Below are positions 44,616 through 53,952 of a stretch of DNA of 64,000 bases, in pieces. A model generated the notes under the pieces. That model was not told the origin of the DNA, made no database searches, and was given only the letters and a program-made list of their open reading frames with translations. Position 1 is the first letter of the stretch, and each line of letters opens with the position of its first letter. The translations under genes were made by a program, and so were the position numbers. Source of the DNA: Methanobrevibacter ruminantium M1 (GTDB taxonomy: Archaea; Methanobacteriota; Methanobacteria; Methanobacteriales; Methanobacteriaceae); assembly GCF_000024185.1 (NCBI RefSeq), contig NC_013790.1:2541001-2605000 (forward strand), read 5' to 3'.

Positions 44616-45647
44616 ATGAACTTTTTAAATGAAAACCATTATCGTGATAGCATGAATGAAATAGACAGCATAGAAACTCTCGAACTAATCAATAAAGCTA
44701 ACAGCCTTAGCCTAAAGAAAGGATATACAGAAATAAGTCTTGAAAGAGCTGTTTTTCTATCATGGTGGTGCGATAAGGGAGATTGCAAATTCTGCTATAT
44801 GAGCACCCAGAAAGATAAAATCAAAGATCCTAAAAAGGCCAGAAGAAGAGTAAACAACATATTGGCTGAAGCTGAAATGTGCAGTCGCCTCGGTTGGAAT
44901 ATAGAATTTCTCTCAGGAGGATACAAATCATTCACCACAAGCGAAATCAAATCCATTGCTGAAAACATCCATTCAATAACAGGGGATGGGGTTTGGCTAA
45001 ACACCGGAATCACAGATGAGCTTGAAGAGTATGGAAAGGAAATCAAAGGAATCACCGGAGCCGTCGAAGCTGCAAATCCTGAATTTCAAAGGGAAGTCTG
45101 TCCAAGCAAGCCATTGAATCAAATCAGCAATATGCTGGATAAAGCAGGAGACCTAGGATTTAAAAAGGCAATTACAATCATATTAGGTCTTGGAGAAAGC
45201 CTTGAAGATGTTGAATATCTAAAAGACTATATTAAAGAGCATAAGATAGACAGAGTAATCTTTTATTCCCTAAATCCTCATCCAGAGACAATCTATGTAA
45301 ACAGTTCCCAGCCAGCATCTCTCTATTATGCAAATGTGGTATCAAGCATTCGCCTTGCATTTCCAGACATTGAAATCATATGCGGAACATGGATTGACAA
45401 TCTGGCAAACATTGGAATACTCATCTTAAGCGGAGCCAATGGAATAACCAAATTCCCATTATTTAAGATGTTTGGCACAAAATATGGAAAAAGAGTTGAG
45501 GAAGAGGTCAAATGGACTGGAAGAACATTAAAAGGAACCTTTACAGATAAAGATAAGTTAGGTCCTGAAAAAAGCCAGATAAATCCGGAATTTGACCAAT
45601 ATATAAAAAGATACATTAAAGAGTCTTTAAAGAACAAATACCAATAA
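44616..45647 (+). CDS. BioB/HydE-like radical SAM protein with CX4CX2C motif
   Basis: 343 residues. The cluster-binding site reads CDKGDCKFC, i.e. CX4CX2C rather than the usual CX3CX2C. It is followed by FLSGGYKSFTTSEI, GVWLNTGI, GAVEAANPEFQREVCP (BioB-like) and IILGLGESLEDVEYL, all typical of the radical SAM barrel. The C-terminal third resembles the biotin and thiamin synthesis-associated region. HmdB, which makes the Fe-guanylylpyridinol cofactor, also has an enlarged motif (CX5CX2C), but this protein does not fit exactly. The start is uncertain: the ATG at 44616 has no RBS, and an ATG at 44652 has GTGATA. The 3' end is tandemly duplicated downstream. Confidence 0.75.
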   Translation: MNFLNENHYRDSMNEIDSIETLELINKANSLSLKKGYTEISLERAVFLSWWCDKGDCKFCYMSTQKDKIKDPKKARRRVNNILAEAEMCSRLGWNIEFLSGGYKSFTTSEIKSIAENIHSITGDGVWLNTGITDELEEYGKEIKGITGAVEAANPEFQREVCPSKPLNQISNMLDKAGDLGFKKAITIILGLGESLEDVEYLKDYIKEHKIDRVIFYSLNPHPETIYVNSSQPASLYYANVVSSIRLAFPDIEIICGTWIDNLANIGILILSGANGITKFPLFKMFGTKYGKRVEEEVKWTGRTLKGTFTDKDKLGPEKSQINPEFDQYIKRYIKESLKNKYQ

Positions 45648-45720
45648 TGAGGTTCAAAAAAGAGTCTTTAAAGAACAAATACAATAATAAGGTTTAAAAA
45701 AGAATCTTTAAAAAAACATA
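45618..45720. repeat. 41-bp tandem duplication of the radical SAM gene's 3' end
   Basis: AGAGTCTTTAAAGAACAAAT occurs at 45620 (inside the gene) and 45661, with a diverged copy at 45701 (periods 41 and 40). The first copy contains the stop codon. The same period is seen after the K+ channel gene at 35144. Confidence 0.85.
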
Positions 45721-45941
45721 CCCACAAAGCATCATCACAAATAATTTTAATATAATAATATCAAAAACATAACCAATAGCTTTTTAAAGATAATCTTTAT
45801 AAATATAATACTACATAAATTAACATAATATGAATTTAGTACTATATTGTATAATAATAAAAGATTATATGATATTATAAATAAACAATTCATTCTAATA
45901 TAAAATCAAATTAATTTAAAAAGATCCTCGGAGGGATTAAC

Positions 45942-47309
45942 ATAGACGTAGATATGATGTGTGGACTTGAAATTCACGTACAACTTGAAACTGACTCAAA
46001 ATTATTCTGTAACTGCCCTACAAACTATCAGGAAGCACCTGCAAACACAAACGTTTGTCCGGTCTGCCTAAACCAGCCAGGGGCAAAGCCATTTCCAACC
46101 AATGAAAAGGCAATTGAAAACGCATTAATGATTTCATTAATGCTAAACTGTAAAATCGATAAGAACTTTACCTATTTCATGAGAAAACACTACGATTATC
46201 CTGATTTGCCTTGCGGATATCAGAAAACCTCTGTGCCTATAGGATATGAAGGAGAATTGAATGGCGTAAGAATCAGAGAAATTCACATGGAAGAAGATCC
46301 AGGACAATACAAACCTGACAGAGGTATTGTAGACTTTAACCGTTCAGGAATTCCTCTTATCGAAATCGTTACCGAACCTGACATGCACTCTCCAGAAGAA
46401 GCTCGTAACTTCTTAAAAGAACTTATCAGAGTATTGCAATACAGTGGAGGAGCACGTGGAGAAGGTACTATGAGAGCTGATGTAAACGTTTCCATCAACG
46501 GCGGAAACAGGGTTGAAATGAAAAACATCAACTCCATCAAAGGGGCTTACAAAGCATTGAACTTTGAAGTCATCAGACAAAAGAACCTTATGAAAAGAGG
46601 AGTGGAAGTCAAGCAGGAAACCAGAGCATACCTTGAATCACAAATGATTACCGTATCAATGAGGATGAAAGAGGATGCAGATGACTACAGATTCATTCCA
46701 GACCCTGACTTGCCACCTATGAAAATAAGCGACGAGCAAATCGACAAGGTTCTTGACATCATGCCTGAAGCTCCGCACAATAAGGTAAAAAGATTTGTAA
46801 CAGACTATGGCATTGATGAGGAATCAGCAAAAGTCCTTACCTCCGAACTTGACTTAGCGCAATGCTATGAAGAAGTTGCTAAGGAAGTAGACCCAGTATT
46901 TGCTGCAAAATGGATGAGAGACGAACTTAAAAGAGTTCTTACATACAACAAACTTGACTTTGCAGACAGTGGAATCCTAGCAGATGACTTGATTGAATTA
47001 TTCAACATGTTACAAAACAAGGAAATCACTACCAAAGCAGGTCAAAGAGTCATTGAACAAATGCCAAACAGCAAACAAACCCCTAGAGAAATTGCAGAGG
47101 AAATGGGATTGATTGGTGTTGTAAAAGATGATGAAGTTTTAGCAGCTGCCAAACAAGCCTTAGAGGAAAACCCTAAAGCAGTTGACGATTACCACAACGG
47201 TGAAAAGGCTTCATTAAACTTCTTGATGGGTCAAGTCATGAGATTAACCAAAGGTAAGGCAGACCCTAGAGAAACTGTTAAAATCTTAAGAGACTTACTT
47301 GAAGAATAA
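45942..47309 (+). CDS. gatB: Asp-tRNA(Asn)/Glu-tRNA(Gln) amidotransferase subunit B, apparent AUA start
   Basis: GatB of the GatCAB amidotransferase that converts misacylated Asp-tRNA(Asn) or Glu-tRNA(Gln). The kinase-like core shows CGLEIHVQLETDSKLFCNCP, CPVCLNQPGAKP (zinc Cys), MRKHYDYPDLPCGYQ, DFNRSGIPLIEIVTEPD and RMKEDADDYRFIPDPDLPP. The YqeY-like tail spans about 310-455. A strong RBS GGAGGG (45930-45935) lies 7 bases before ATA at 45942 but 18 bases before the first ATG (45954). Initiation at ATA would add IDVD in front of MMCGLE. If ATG is used, the protein is 451 residues. gatA and gatC are not in the window. Confidence 0.93.
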   Translation: MDVDMMCGLEIHVQLETDSKLFCNCPTNYQEAPANTNVCPVCLNQPGAKPFPTNEKAIENALMISLMLNCKIDKNFTYFMRKHYDYPDLPCGYQKTSVPIGYEGELNGVRIREIHMEEDPGQYKPDRGIVDFNRSGIPLIEIVTEPDMHSPEEARNFLKELIRVLQYSGGARGEGTMRADVNVSINGGNRVEMKNINSIKGAYKALNFEVIRQKNLMKRGVEVKQETRAYLESQMITVSMRMKEDADDYRFIPDPDLPPMKISDEQIDKVLDIMPEAPHNKVKRFVTDYGIDEESAKVLTSELDLAQCYEEVAKEVDPVFAAKWMRDELKRVLTYNKLDFADSGILADDLIELFNMLQNKEITTKAGQRVIEQMPNSKQTPREIAEEMGLIGVVKDDEVLAAAKQALEENPKAVDDYHNGEKASLNFLMGQVMRLTKGKADPRETVKILRDLLEE

Positions 47310-47365
47310 TTGCTTAAACGCATTATTCTAAATTTTTTTTTATTAATTGAATGGAGGGAAAAACT

Positions 47366-48202
47366 ATGGAGCAAGAAAAAGCCGCTGTAAGAGATTACAT
47401 GACCAAAAATGTAATTACAGTAAGGTATGACTCTCTCAACAATGATGTTATTGCATTAATGAAAGAAACAAAGCACGACGGTTATCCTGTTGTTGATGAA
47501 GAAGGACATATTGTTGGAATAATTACTGCTTACGACCTATTGCTAAAAGATTGGGAAACCGAATATGTCAAAAGCATAATGTCTCAGGAAGTAATTGTAG
47601 CTAGAGAAGACATGCACATCAACGATGCTTCCAGAGTAATGTTTAGACATGGAATTTCAAGACTTCCAGTCGTAGATAAGGAAAGACATGTCAAAGGAAT
47701 CATGACAAATACAGATATCGTAAGATCCCATATAGAACGTTCCACTCCAACTAAAGTCAGTGCATTTAGAGAGACTATGGAAAAGCTTTATGATATTAAA
47801 ACCACTTTAACAAGAGAACAAGTCCCAGTTGATAAGATAAAACCTACTCAAGACAGGGTTTATGCTGATGAACTTCAAGGAAGAACCTATGAACTTGAAA
47901 AAGGATTGGCAGAGCCAACCATAGTGGTGAAAACTGGAGACAGATATATTTTAGTGGATGGCCACCACAGAGCAGTGGCAACCGTACAATTAGGATTGGA
48001 TAAAATAGACTCATATGTAGTGGACTTTAATCAGGACATTACTTTAGGAATGGAAAAAACTGCAGAAAAGCAAGGATTAAAGACATTCAATGACATTACA
48101 ATCATTGATGATGATCAGCATCCTTTAATTGCCTTGACTGAAACCATTAAGACTGCAAATCAGAAGCAAAAAATATCTGAAATAACAAAAAATAAAAATT
48201 AG
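47366..48202 (+). CDS. CBS pair fused to ParB/sulfiredoxin-like nuclease domain
   Basis: 278 residues from the ATG at 47366 with GGAGGG 7 bases upstream; an earlier in-frame ATG at 47351 contains that RBS. Two CBS motifs (about 8-60 and 70-125: RDYMTKNVITV...DGYPVVDEEGHIVGIITAYD; IMSQEVIVA...ISRLPVVDKERHVKGIMTNTD) are followed by a ParB-like domain (about 150-250). This begins VPVDKIKPTQDRVY and has the catalytic-type ILVDGHHRAVATVQLG (DGHHR). Such domains bind or hydrolyse nucleotides (CTPase, ATPase or kinase-like). The CBS part probably senses an adenosine ligand. Lies 41 bp after gatB and may be co-transcribed. Confidence 0.82.
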   Translation: MEQEKAAVRDYMTKNVITVRYDSLNNDVIALMKETKHDGYPVVDEEGHIVGIITAYDLLLKDWETEYVKSIMSQEVIVAREDMHINDASRVMFRHGISRLPVVDKERHVKGIMTNTDIVRSHIERSTPTKVSAFRETMEKLYDIKTTLTREQVPVDKIKPTQDRVYADELQGRTYELEKGLAEPTIVVKTGDRYILVDGHHRAVATVQLGLDKIDSYVVDFNQDITLGMEKTAEKQGLKTFNDITIIDDDQHPLIALTETIKTANQKQKISEITKNKN

Positions 48203-48312
48203 GCAAAAACAATCCTAAAAAACAGAATAAGGAAAAAATCCAAAAAGCAAAACAAATTGGATAAAAACAATCCTAAAAGTAAAAAAATATATTATCTCAA
48301 GGAAGTGAAATA

Positions 48313-48600
48313 ATGGATGAAAAAATCCTTAGAGAAGTTTATAATGTTTTAGAAAGTCGTAGGGACTCTCCTATTGATTCATACACTTCTAATATCATGA
48401 AAGACAGCGATAAAAAAGCAGAAGACAAGATATTAGAAAAGATAGCTGAAGAATGCGGAGAAACCATTATTGCTTCTAAAAATGATGAAAATTTAGTTTA
48501 TGAGTCTGTTGACTTAATATTTCACACATTGCTCCTTTTGGTTTACAAAGGAGTTGAATTTGATGAAATCCTAGAAGAATTTGATAGAAGAAGAAAATAA
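48313..48600 (+). CDS. hisE: Phosphoribosyl-ATP pyrophosphatase
   Basis: Hydrolyses phosphoribosyl-ATP to phosphoribosyl-AMP in histidine biosynthesis. 95 residues, stand-alone as in most archaea. The MazG-like helical motif [16 protein letters not shown]...[16 protein letters not shown] supplies the Mg-binding ExxE and ExxD residues. RBS GGAAGTGAAATA. No other his genes nearby. Confidence 0.93.
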   Translation: MDEKILREVYNVLESRRDSPIDSYTSNIMKDSDKKAEDKILEKIAEECGETIIASKNDENLVYESVDLIFHTLLLLVYKGVEFDEILEEFDRRRK

Positions 48601-48767
48601 TTCTTTTATTCTTCTTTTTAAGAAGGAAATAAGCTTATCAAAAGAATGAAAAAAAGCCTTCTTAAAAAAATGAAATTCTTCTTTTTTTATTTGAAAAATA
48701 AATTAGTTTGAATAAATACGAATAAAATATCTATTTAAAAAAAATTTAGATTAAAATTAATCTAAAT

Positions 48768-49406
48768 CTATTCTCTAGCGTTATCCAGAATCAATTCCAT
48801 ATTACGCATTCCTCTTTTTTTGCCTGGAAATCCAAATGATTTTTTATTAAATACCTTAAATCCTTTAGAACTATAAAGCCTAAATGCCCCATCGTTTCTA
48901 AAGTCAGCATCTAAAACCACCCTTTTACAGTTCAAGTCACGCGCAAGCTGAATCAACTGGTCCAAGGCCTCGGTTCCATAGCCTTTTCCTCTCTGATTGG
49001 AGCAGATGGCCAATTCGCAAATATAAAAGTCATCATCCCCTACATCAACCAAGACAAAATTATCCATAAAAGAGACTTTTGAAAGCCCTAAGGCCTCACT
49101 AAACTTCAGATGTTTAAATTGTTCTAGGATATCCTTGAATAAGGAATGCTGAACTCCTTTACCTCCATTGAACATTCCAATGATTTCCTTTTCTTCTGTA
49201 TCCTCATCATCAAAGAATAGATAGAAAAGTTCATTTTCATCCTCCCTATCCTCAGCAAATTCAAAAGTCAATCTATTTTTAATGGCTTCCACACCTTCTT
49301 CCTTTGATTTGAAAACATGAACAAATGTTCTATAATCAACATCATAGATCAGTTCAGCCACCTTATAGACATCATGAATCTCTGGGTCAAAATCTCTAAA
49401 AATCAA
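48768..49406 (-). CDS. GNAT-family N-acetyltransferase
   Basis: 212 residues if translation starts at the TTG at 49406, which has GGTG 6 bases upstream; the open frame reaches a GTG at 49415 that is part of that RBS. The acetyl-CoA-binding motif A is clear: LAICSNQRGKGYGTEALDQLIQLA (QRGKGYG), followed by NCKRVVLDADFRNDGAFRLYSSKGFKVFNKKSFGF. The N-terminal half (about 1-110) is less conserved, with DVDYRTFVHVF as in an archaeal group of GNAT proteins. Substrate unknown. Confidence 0.85.
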   Translation of the reverse strand: MIFRDFDPEIHDVYKVAELIYDVDYRTFVHVFKSKEEGVEAIKNRLTFEFAEDREDENELFYLFFDDEDTEEKEIIGMFNGGKGVQHSLFKDILEQFKHLKFSEALGLSKVSFMDNFVLVDVGDDDFYICELAICSNQRGKGYGTEALDQLIQLARDLNCKRVVLDADFRNDGAFRLYSSKGFKVFNKKSFGFPGKKRGMRNMELILDNARE

Positions 49407-49549
49407 TATAAACACCGTAAATTAAAAAAATATTGAAAAATAAATAAAAAACAATAAAATTAAGCATAAAGCAAAATATTATTTTTATTAATAAAATTAA
49501 AGTAAAAAAATAAAAATTTAAAATCAACAGGTAAAACTATAGGATTAAA

Positions 49550-50362
49550 TTATTCCTTAGACATTTTTACCTTCTTAGCAATGTTTTTCACTATTGTTAA
49601 AGCATAAACCCCTGCACCAAATCCATTATCAATATTGACAACAGACAATCCAGGAGCACAGGACTGCAACATGGAATACAAAGCAGCCTTTCCATCTGCT
49701 CCAACGCCATACCCTACAGAAGTTGGAACTGCAATTACAGGAACATCAACCAGTCCAGCTACAACAGAAGGCAATGCCCCCTCCATTCCAGCACAGACAA
49801 TAAATGCAGAAACGTCCTCTTCAACCATATAAGCAATTTTAGGAAACAATCTATGAATTCCAGCAACTCCAATATCATAAGAGCTTAAGACCTCACATCC
49901 CCCTTGCTCAACGATGACCTTAGCCTCTTCAGCAATAGGTATGTCAGAGGTTCCAGCTGTTAAAATCCCAATCTTACCATATTCTGGATTAAAATCAACT
50001 AATTTATCCTTATATATAACTAAAATTCTTGCTCTAGGGTTATAATCAAATTTAATGCCATTATCCAAAAGATAAGACAAATCCTGACTTAATAAGCCGT
50101 AACGTTCCTTGGACAATCGTGTGATGATTATATTATCCTTTAGGTCAAATTCATCATCAAAGAAGCCTTTAACAATGGCTAAAAGATCTTCATAATCTTT
50201 GCTGTCCGCTAAAATGGCCTCAGGAAAACCTGTCCTATCCTTTCTGGAAATATCAATATTGGCTATATCATCCAATTGACGAATATTCTCCGCCCTAAGA
50301 AGAGTTTCACACTCCTCAATTGAAATCTCACCTTCAGCCAAACGTTTTAGAATCTTTTTCAT
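49550..50362 (-). CDS. larB: LarB-type nickel-pincer cofactor carboxylase
   Basis: 270 residues from the ATG at 50362; an ATG one codon earlier and a TTG at 50380 are alternatives, and GTGAT precedes the ATG pair. The C-terminal AIR-carboxylase (PurE)-like domain has GILTAGTSDIPIAEEA, YDIGVAGIHRL, FIVCAGMEGALPSVVAGLVDVPVIAVPTSVGYG and NIDNGFGAGVYA. LarB carboxylates and hydrolyses nicotinic acid adenine dinucleotide in making the nickel pincer cofactor. No larA, larC or larE is in the window, but it lies back-to-back with hypF, another nickel-enzyme maturation gene. Confidence 0.9.
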   Translation of the reverse strand: MKKILKRLAEGEISIEECETLLRAENIRQLDDIANIDISRKDRTGFPEAILADSKDYEDLLAIVKGFFDDEFDLKDNIIITRLSKERYGLLSQDLSYLLDNGIKFDYNPRARILVIYKDKLVDFNPEYGKIGILTAGTSDIPIAEEAKVIVEQGGCEVLSSYDIGVAGIHRLFPKIAYMVEEDVSAFIVCAGMEGALPSVVAGLVDVPVIAVPTSVGYGVGADGKAALYSMLQSCAPGLSVVNIDNGFGAGVYALTIVKNIAKKVKMSKE

Positions 50363-50642
50363 CATATCACATACAATCAAAATAAATATATTAAAATTTA
50401 AAACAAAACTATATATTAATATTAAATCTCATATAATAAAATTTTATCTAATTAAATATTTAAAAAGATATATTATTACCATAGTATATAATTTATACTG
50501 TAACTTAATACTGAACTTAATCTGAAAAGTTAATACTGTAAAAAAAACTGTACTTATACTGTAAATTAAAATTATAAATTTTATACAAATATTTTTTTAC
50601 AAATAATTTATTTTTATTTCATTTTAAAAAGATGGTGGAATT

Positions 50643-53090
50643 GTGGAGTCAATTAAAGTATTAGTAGAAGGAATCGTACAAGGAGTGGGCTTTAGACCCT
50701 TTGTATATAGAATAGCTACCGAGCTGGAACTGGTAGGATACGTTAGAAACTTAGGAAACGTAGTTGAAATAATATTACAAGGAACAGACAATCAATTAGC
50801 TGACTTTATATACAAACTCCAGAACGAACTTCCTCCAATAGCTAAAATAAATAATTTAAGAACTGAAGATATAGAAATTGACTCCCCATATACTGATTTT
50901 ACAATCAAGGAAAGTTCAGACAGCTTTTCTGGAACTTCTGTTATCCCTCCTGACCTTGCAATATGCGATAAGTGCCTAGAGGAAATCAATGACCCCCAAA
51001 ACAGACGCTACAAATATCCATTCAATGCATGCACAGACTGCGGGCCTAGATTTACAGTTATTGAAAACGTTCCATATGACCGGGACAAGACCACAATGGA
51101 TGACTTTCCATTATGCGATGAATGTGAAATAGAATATAAAAATCCATTGGACAGACGTTATCATGCAGAAGCAAGCTGCTGTGAAGTCTGTGGACCTTCA
51201 TTAAAACTAATGAAAAATGAAACCGAAGAAGGAATCTCTACAGATAAAGAAGGAAATGAAATAAAAGCAATGAAACGAACAGCAATCGATACAGAATCCA
51301 ATGACCCATTAAAAGACACTGCAAGGCTTCTTGATGAAGGAAAGATATTTGCAATCAAAGGAATTGGAGGAACACACCTTGTTGCAAACGTTAAGGATGA
51401 AAAAGCTGTAAGCACATTAAGAGAAAGGTTAGGCAGAAAGAACCAAGCATTTGCAGTTATGAGTCCAGACATTGAAACTGTAAGGACATTTGCAATTGTA
51501 TCAGATGAAGAAGAGAAAACATTGCTTTCCAAGGAAAGACCTATCGTAATTTTAAAAAAATCAAAGGATTACGACTTTGCAGAGTCTGTATCCCCAAGAC
51601 TTCACAATATTGGAGTGATGCTACCTTATGCTCCTTTACATCATCTGCTCTTTAATGAAACAGATAGCCCTGCATACATCATGACATCAGCTAATGTCCC
51701 TGGAGAGCCTATGATGATTACAAATGAGGAAATCCTTCAAAACCTTGATGAAATAGCCGATTATTACCTCATTCACAACAGAAGAATCCTAAACAGATGT
51801 GACGACTCAGTTGCAAGATTCAGAAACAACGAACTTGCTTTCATAAGACGCTCAAGAGGATACACACCAGAGCCTTATGACTTAAAGGGAAAATACACAG
51901 ATATCAATCCAGACTTTGACAATCTGAACATTCTTGCCCTTGGACCTGAATTGGACGTCACATTTACAATATTAAAGAATTCAAAGGCATATGTATCCCA
52001 GCATATCGGAAATACAAACAAATACAGAACCTATGAATTCCTTCAAGAAGCTATAAAGCATATGATGAGAATTACCAAAACAGACAGCTTCGATGCAATC
52101 GCCTGTGATTTGCACCCACAATTCTTTACAACAAGATTAGCTAAGGAATATGCTGAAAAATACGACTGCCCATTGATTCCAGTTCAGCACCACCACGCTC
52201 ATGGAATCTCCTTATTGAATGACCATTATGATGATAATGATTTGAATGAAATGATTATTATCGCTGCAGATGGAGTTGGATATGGTGCTGATGGCAATTC
52301 TTGGGGTGGGGAAATCCTATACACAGACATAAAAGGATTTGAAAGAATGGCTTCCCTTATGCCTCAAAAGATGCCTGGAGGAGACTTATGTACCAAATAT
52401 CCTGCAAGAATGATGGCATCTATCCTATCAAACCCTGAAAGCGACTATGAGAATGAGAAATACACAAAGGAATACATAGAGGAATTGCTTAACAACAATT
52501 ACTTAGACTCCTTTAAACATGGATCTGTTGAAATAAAAAGCCTATTTAGACAAATGGAAACCAATCTTAATGTTGGAATAAACACAAGTACTGGAAGAGT
52601 TCTTGATTCCGTTTCAACAGCACTCCATATCTGTGATGAGCGCAGCTATGAAGGAGAAGCATCCATGAAACTAGAGTCATATGCCTTCGAATATAAAGGA
52701 GAAGGCTCTCTTGATGACTTCCCAATAATTGTTAAAGAGTATGAAGATGAAAATGGAAAACGGTTGATTCTAGATACTACAGCAATTCTAAGATACATCA
52801 TAGACAAAATAGAAGAAGGAGAAGACCTCCACAAGATTGCAGCTGCAGGCCAAAAGGCAGTAAGCATTGGACTTGCAAAACTTGCCATTGAATCTGCAAA
52901 AGAAAAAGGAATAACTACAATCGGAGCAACAGGAGGAGTCTTCTATAACGAAGCCATTACAGATTACATCAAAACATACATAGAAAAAGAAGGCTTTGAT
53001 TTCATTCAACACATTAACTCATGTCCTGGAGACGGTTCTGTCTCTTTAGGCCAAGCCATTGTAGCAGGAACTAATTTGAATAATTTTTAA
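50643..53090 (+). CDS. hypF: Carbamoyltransferase HypF (NiFe hydrogenase maturation)
   Basis: Makes the cyanide ligands of the NiFe hydrogenase active site from carbamoyl phosphate, together with HypE. 815 residues with four regions. The acylphosphatase domain is at 1-90 ([14 protein letters not shown]). Two zinc fingers are at about 105-180 ([11 protein letters not shown]...[20 protein letters not shown]...CCEVCGP). The YrdC-like domain spans about 215-390 ([22 protein letters not shown]), and the Kae1-like C-terminal domain about 430-810 ([40 protein letters not shown]). GTG start with GGTGG upstream. It serves the Ehb NiFe centre encoded in the same window. Confidence 0.97.
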   Translation: MESIKVLVEGIVQGVGFRPFVYRIATELELVGYVRNLGNVVEIILQGTDNQLADFIYKLQNELPPIAKINNLRTEDIEIDSPYTDFTIKESSDSFSGTSVIPPDLAICDKCLEEINDPQNRRYKYPFNACTDCGPRFTVIENVPYDRDKTTMDDFPLCDECEIEYKNPLDRRYHAEASCCEVCGPSLKLMKNETEEGISTDKEGNEIKAMKRTAIDTESNDPLKDTARLLDEGKIFAIKGIGGTHLVANVKDEKAVSTLRERLGRKNQAFAVMSPDIETVRTFAIVSDEEEKTLLSKERPIVILKKSKDYDFAESVSPRLHNIGVMLPYAPLHHLLFNETDSPAYIMTSANVPGEPMMITNEEILQNLDEIADYYLIHNRRILNRCDDSVARFRNNELAFIRRSRGYTPEPYDLKGKYTDINPDFDNLNILALGPELDVTFTILKNSKAYVSQHIGNTNKYRTYEFLQEAIKHMMRITKTDSFDAIACDLHPQFFTTRLAKEYAEKYDCPLIPVQHHHAHGISLLNDHYDDNDLNEMIIIAADGVGYGADGNSWGGEILYTDIKGFERMASLMPQKMPGGDLCTKYPARMMASILSNPESDYENEKYTKEYIEELLNNNYLDSFKHGSVEIKSLFRQMETNLNVGINTSTGRVLDSVSTALHICDERSYEGEASMKLESYAFEYKGEGSLDDFPIIVKEYEDENGKRLILDTTAILRYIIDKIEEGEDLHKIAAAGQKAVSIGLAKLAIESAKEKGITTIGATGGVFYNEAITDYIKTYIEKEGFDFIQHINSCPGDGSVSLGQAIVAGTNLNNF

Positions 53091-53279
53091 AAAAGGAGTT
53101 TAAAAAAACTTCAAACATGAACAAAATAAATAATAAAAAAAAGGACTTTTATGAAAAGTTTCATTATATTCTCATTTAAAAAACTAAATTAAATCCGATT
53201 AAGAGCTAAAACAAGCCCTTTTAAAAGGTTTAAATATAAATATCAAAAAAGAGATATGTATTATTTAGAGATGATATAA

Positions 53280-53777
53280 ATGAAAAGAAAAGTAATTATG
53301 ATATTGGCAATATTGCTTGCCGTTGGAATGACACTTACTGCAGTAAGTGCAGAGGACAGTTGGAGTTTTAACTTCTCCAGCGAAGAAAACTCCGACGGAG
53401 GATCAATAAACTTTGAAAATGGAAAATTGACAATACAAGGTATTGAATTTACCATTCCTGACGGATATGAAATGGATGAATCATCAAAGAAAGTAGCTGA
53501 AGACGCTGAAGATTTTGATGCAAAATATTCAGCATGCAAATTCACTAAAGGCGATGATGAAATTGTTGTAAATGTCTTCTTTACAGATGGGGATTTCGAA
53601 AACCTTAGCGCAAATAATGCCGACCAAGTCGAAAAAACCTTAAACGACATTAAAGGTTTATACGAAGAAAATAAATATGGCGATAATACTCCAACATTCA
53701 CTTATATTGAAGATGGTAAAGTCGTTAAAATAAATGCCCCTAATGATGAAATCATTGAATCAGTAATGGGAAAATAA
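53280..53777 (+). CDS. Small secreted protein
   Basis: 165 residues with a cleavable signal peptide (residues 1-24, ending LTAVSAED). The mature part is acidic and beta-rich: GKLTIQGIEFTIPDGYEMDESS, CKFTKGDDEIVVNVFFTDG, and a final FTYIEDGKVVKINAPNDEIIESVMG. It has a single cysteine and no catalytic motif. The layout is similar to the 2231-2794 protein. Many Methanobrevibacter genomes carry paralogous secreted proteins of this kind; function unknown. It has its own terminator directly after the stop. Confidence 0.7.
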   Translation: MKRKVIMILAILLAVGMTLTAVSAEDSWSFNFSSEENSDGGSINFENGKLTIQGIEFTIPDGYEMDESSKKVAEDAEDFDAKYSACKFTKGDDEIVVNVFFTDGDFENLSANNADQVEKTLNDIKGLYEENKYGDNTPTFTYIEDGKVVKINAPNDEIIESVMGK

Positions 53778-53816
53778 GATAAATTTATATAATTTATCTT
53801 TTTTTATTTTTTTTTT
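53778..53816 (+). terminator. Hairpin terminator
   Basis: GATAAATT (53778-53785) pairs with AATTTATC (53791-53798), followed by T7-A-T10. It begins immediately after the stop codon of the secreted protein. Confidence 0.75.
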
Positions 53817-53952
53817 AATTTTTTAAACTTAGTACAAAAAACTCATTTTAAAAAGAAAAAACATTTTCGAAAGAGAATACTTTCTAAAACAAATAATATT
53901 AACTATTTTTTAAAATAAACCACCATTAATCCAGAACTATCAAGCATGAGGG

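Noticed and set aside
47366..48202. ParB-like protein as a chromosome or plasmid partition factor
   Set aside because: No helix-turn-helix DNA-binding region, no parA neighbour and no parS-like sites; CBS fusion points to another role.
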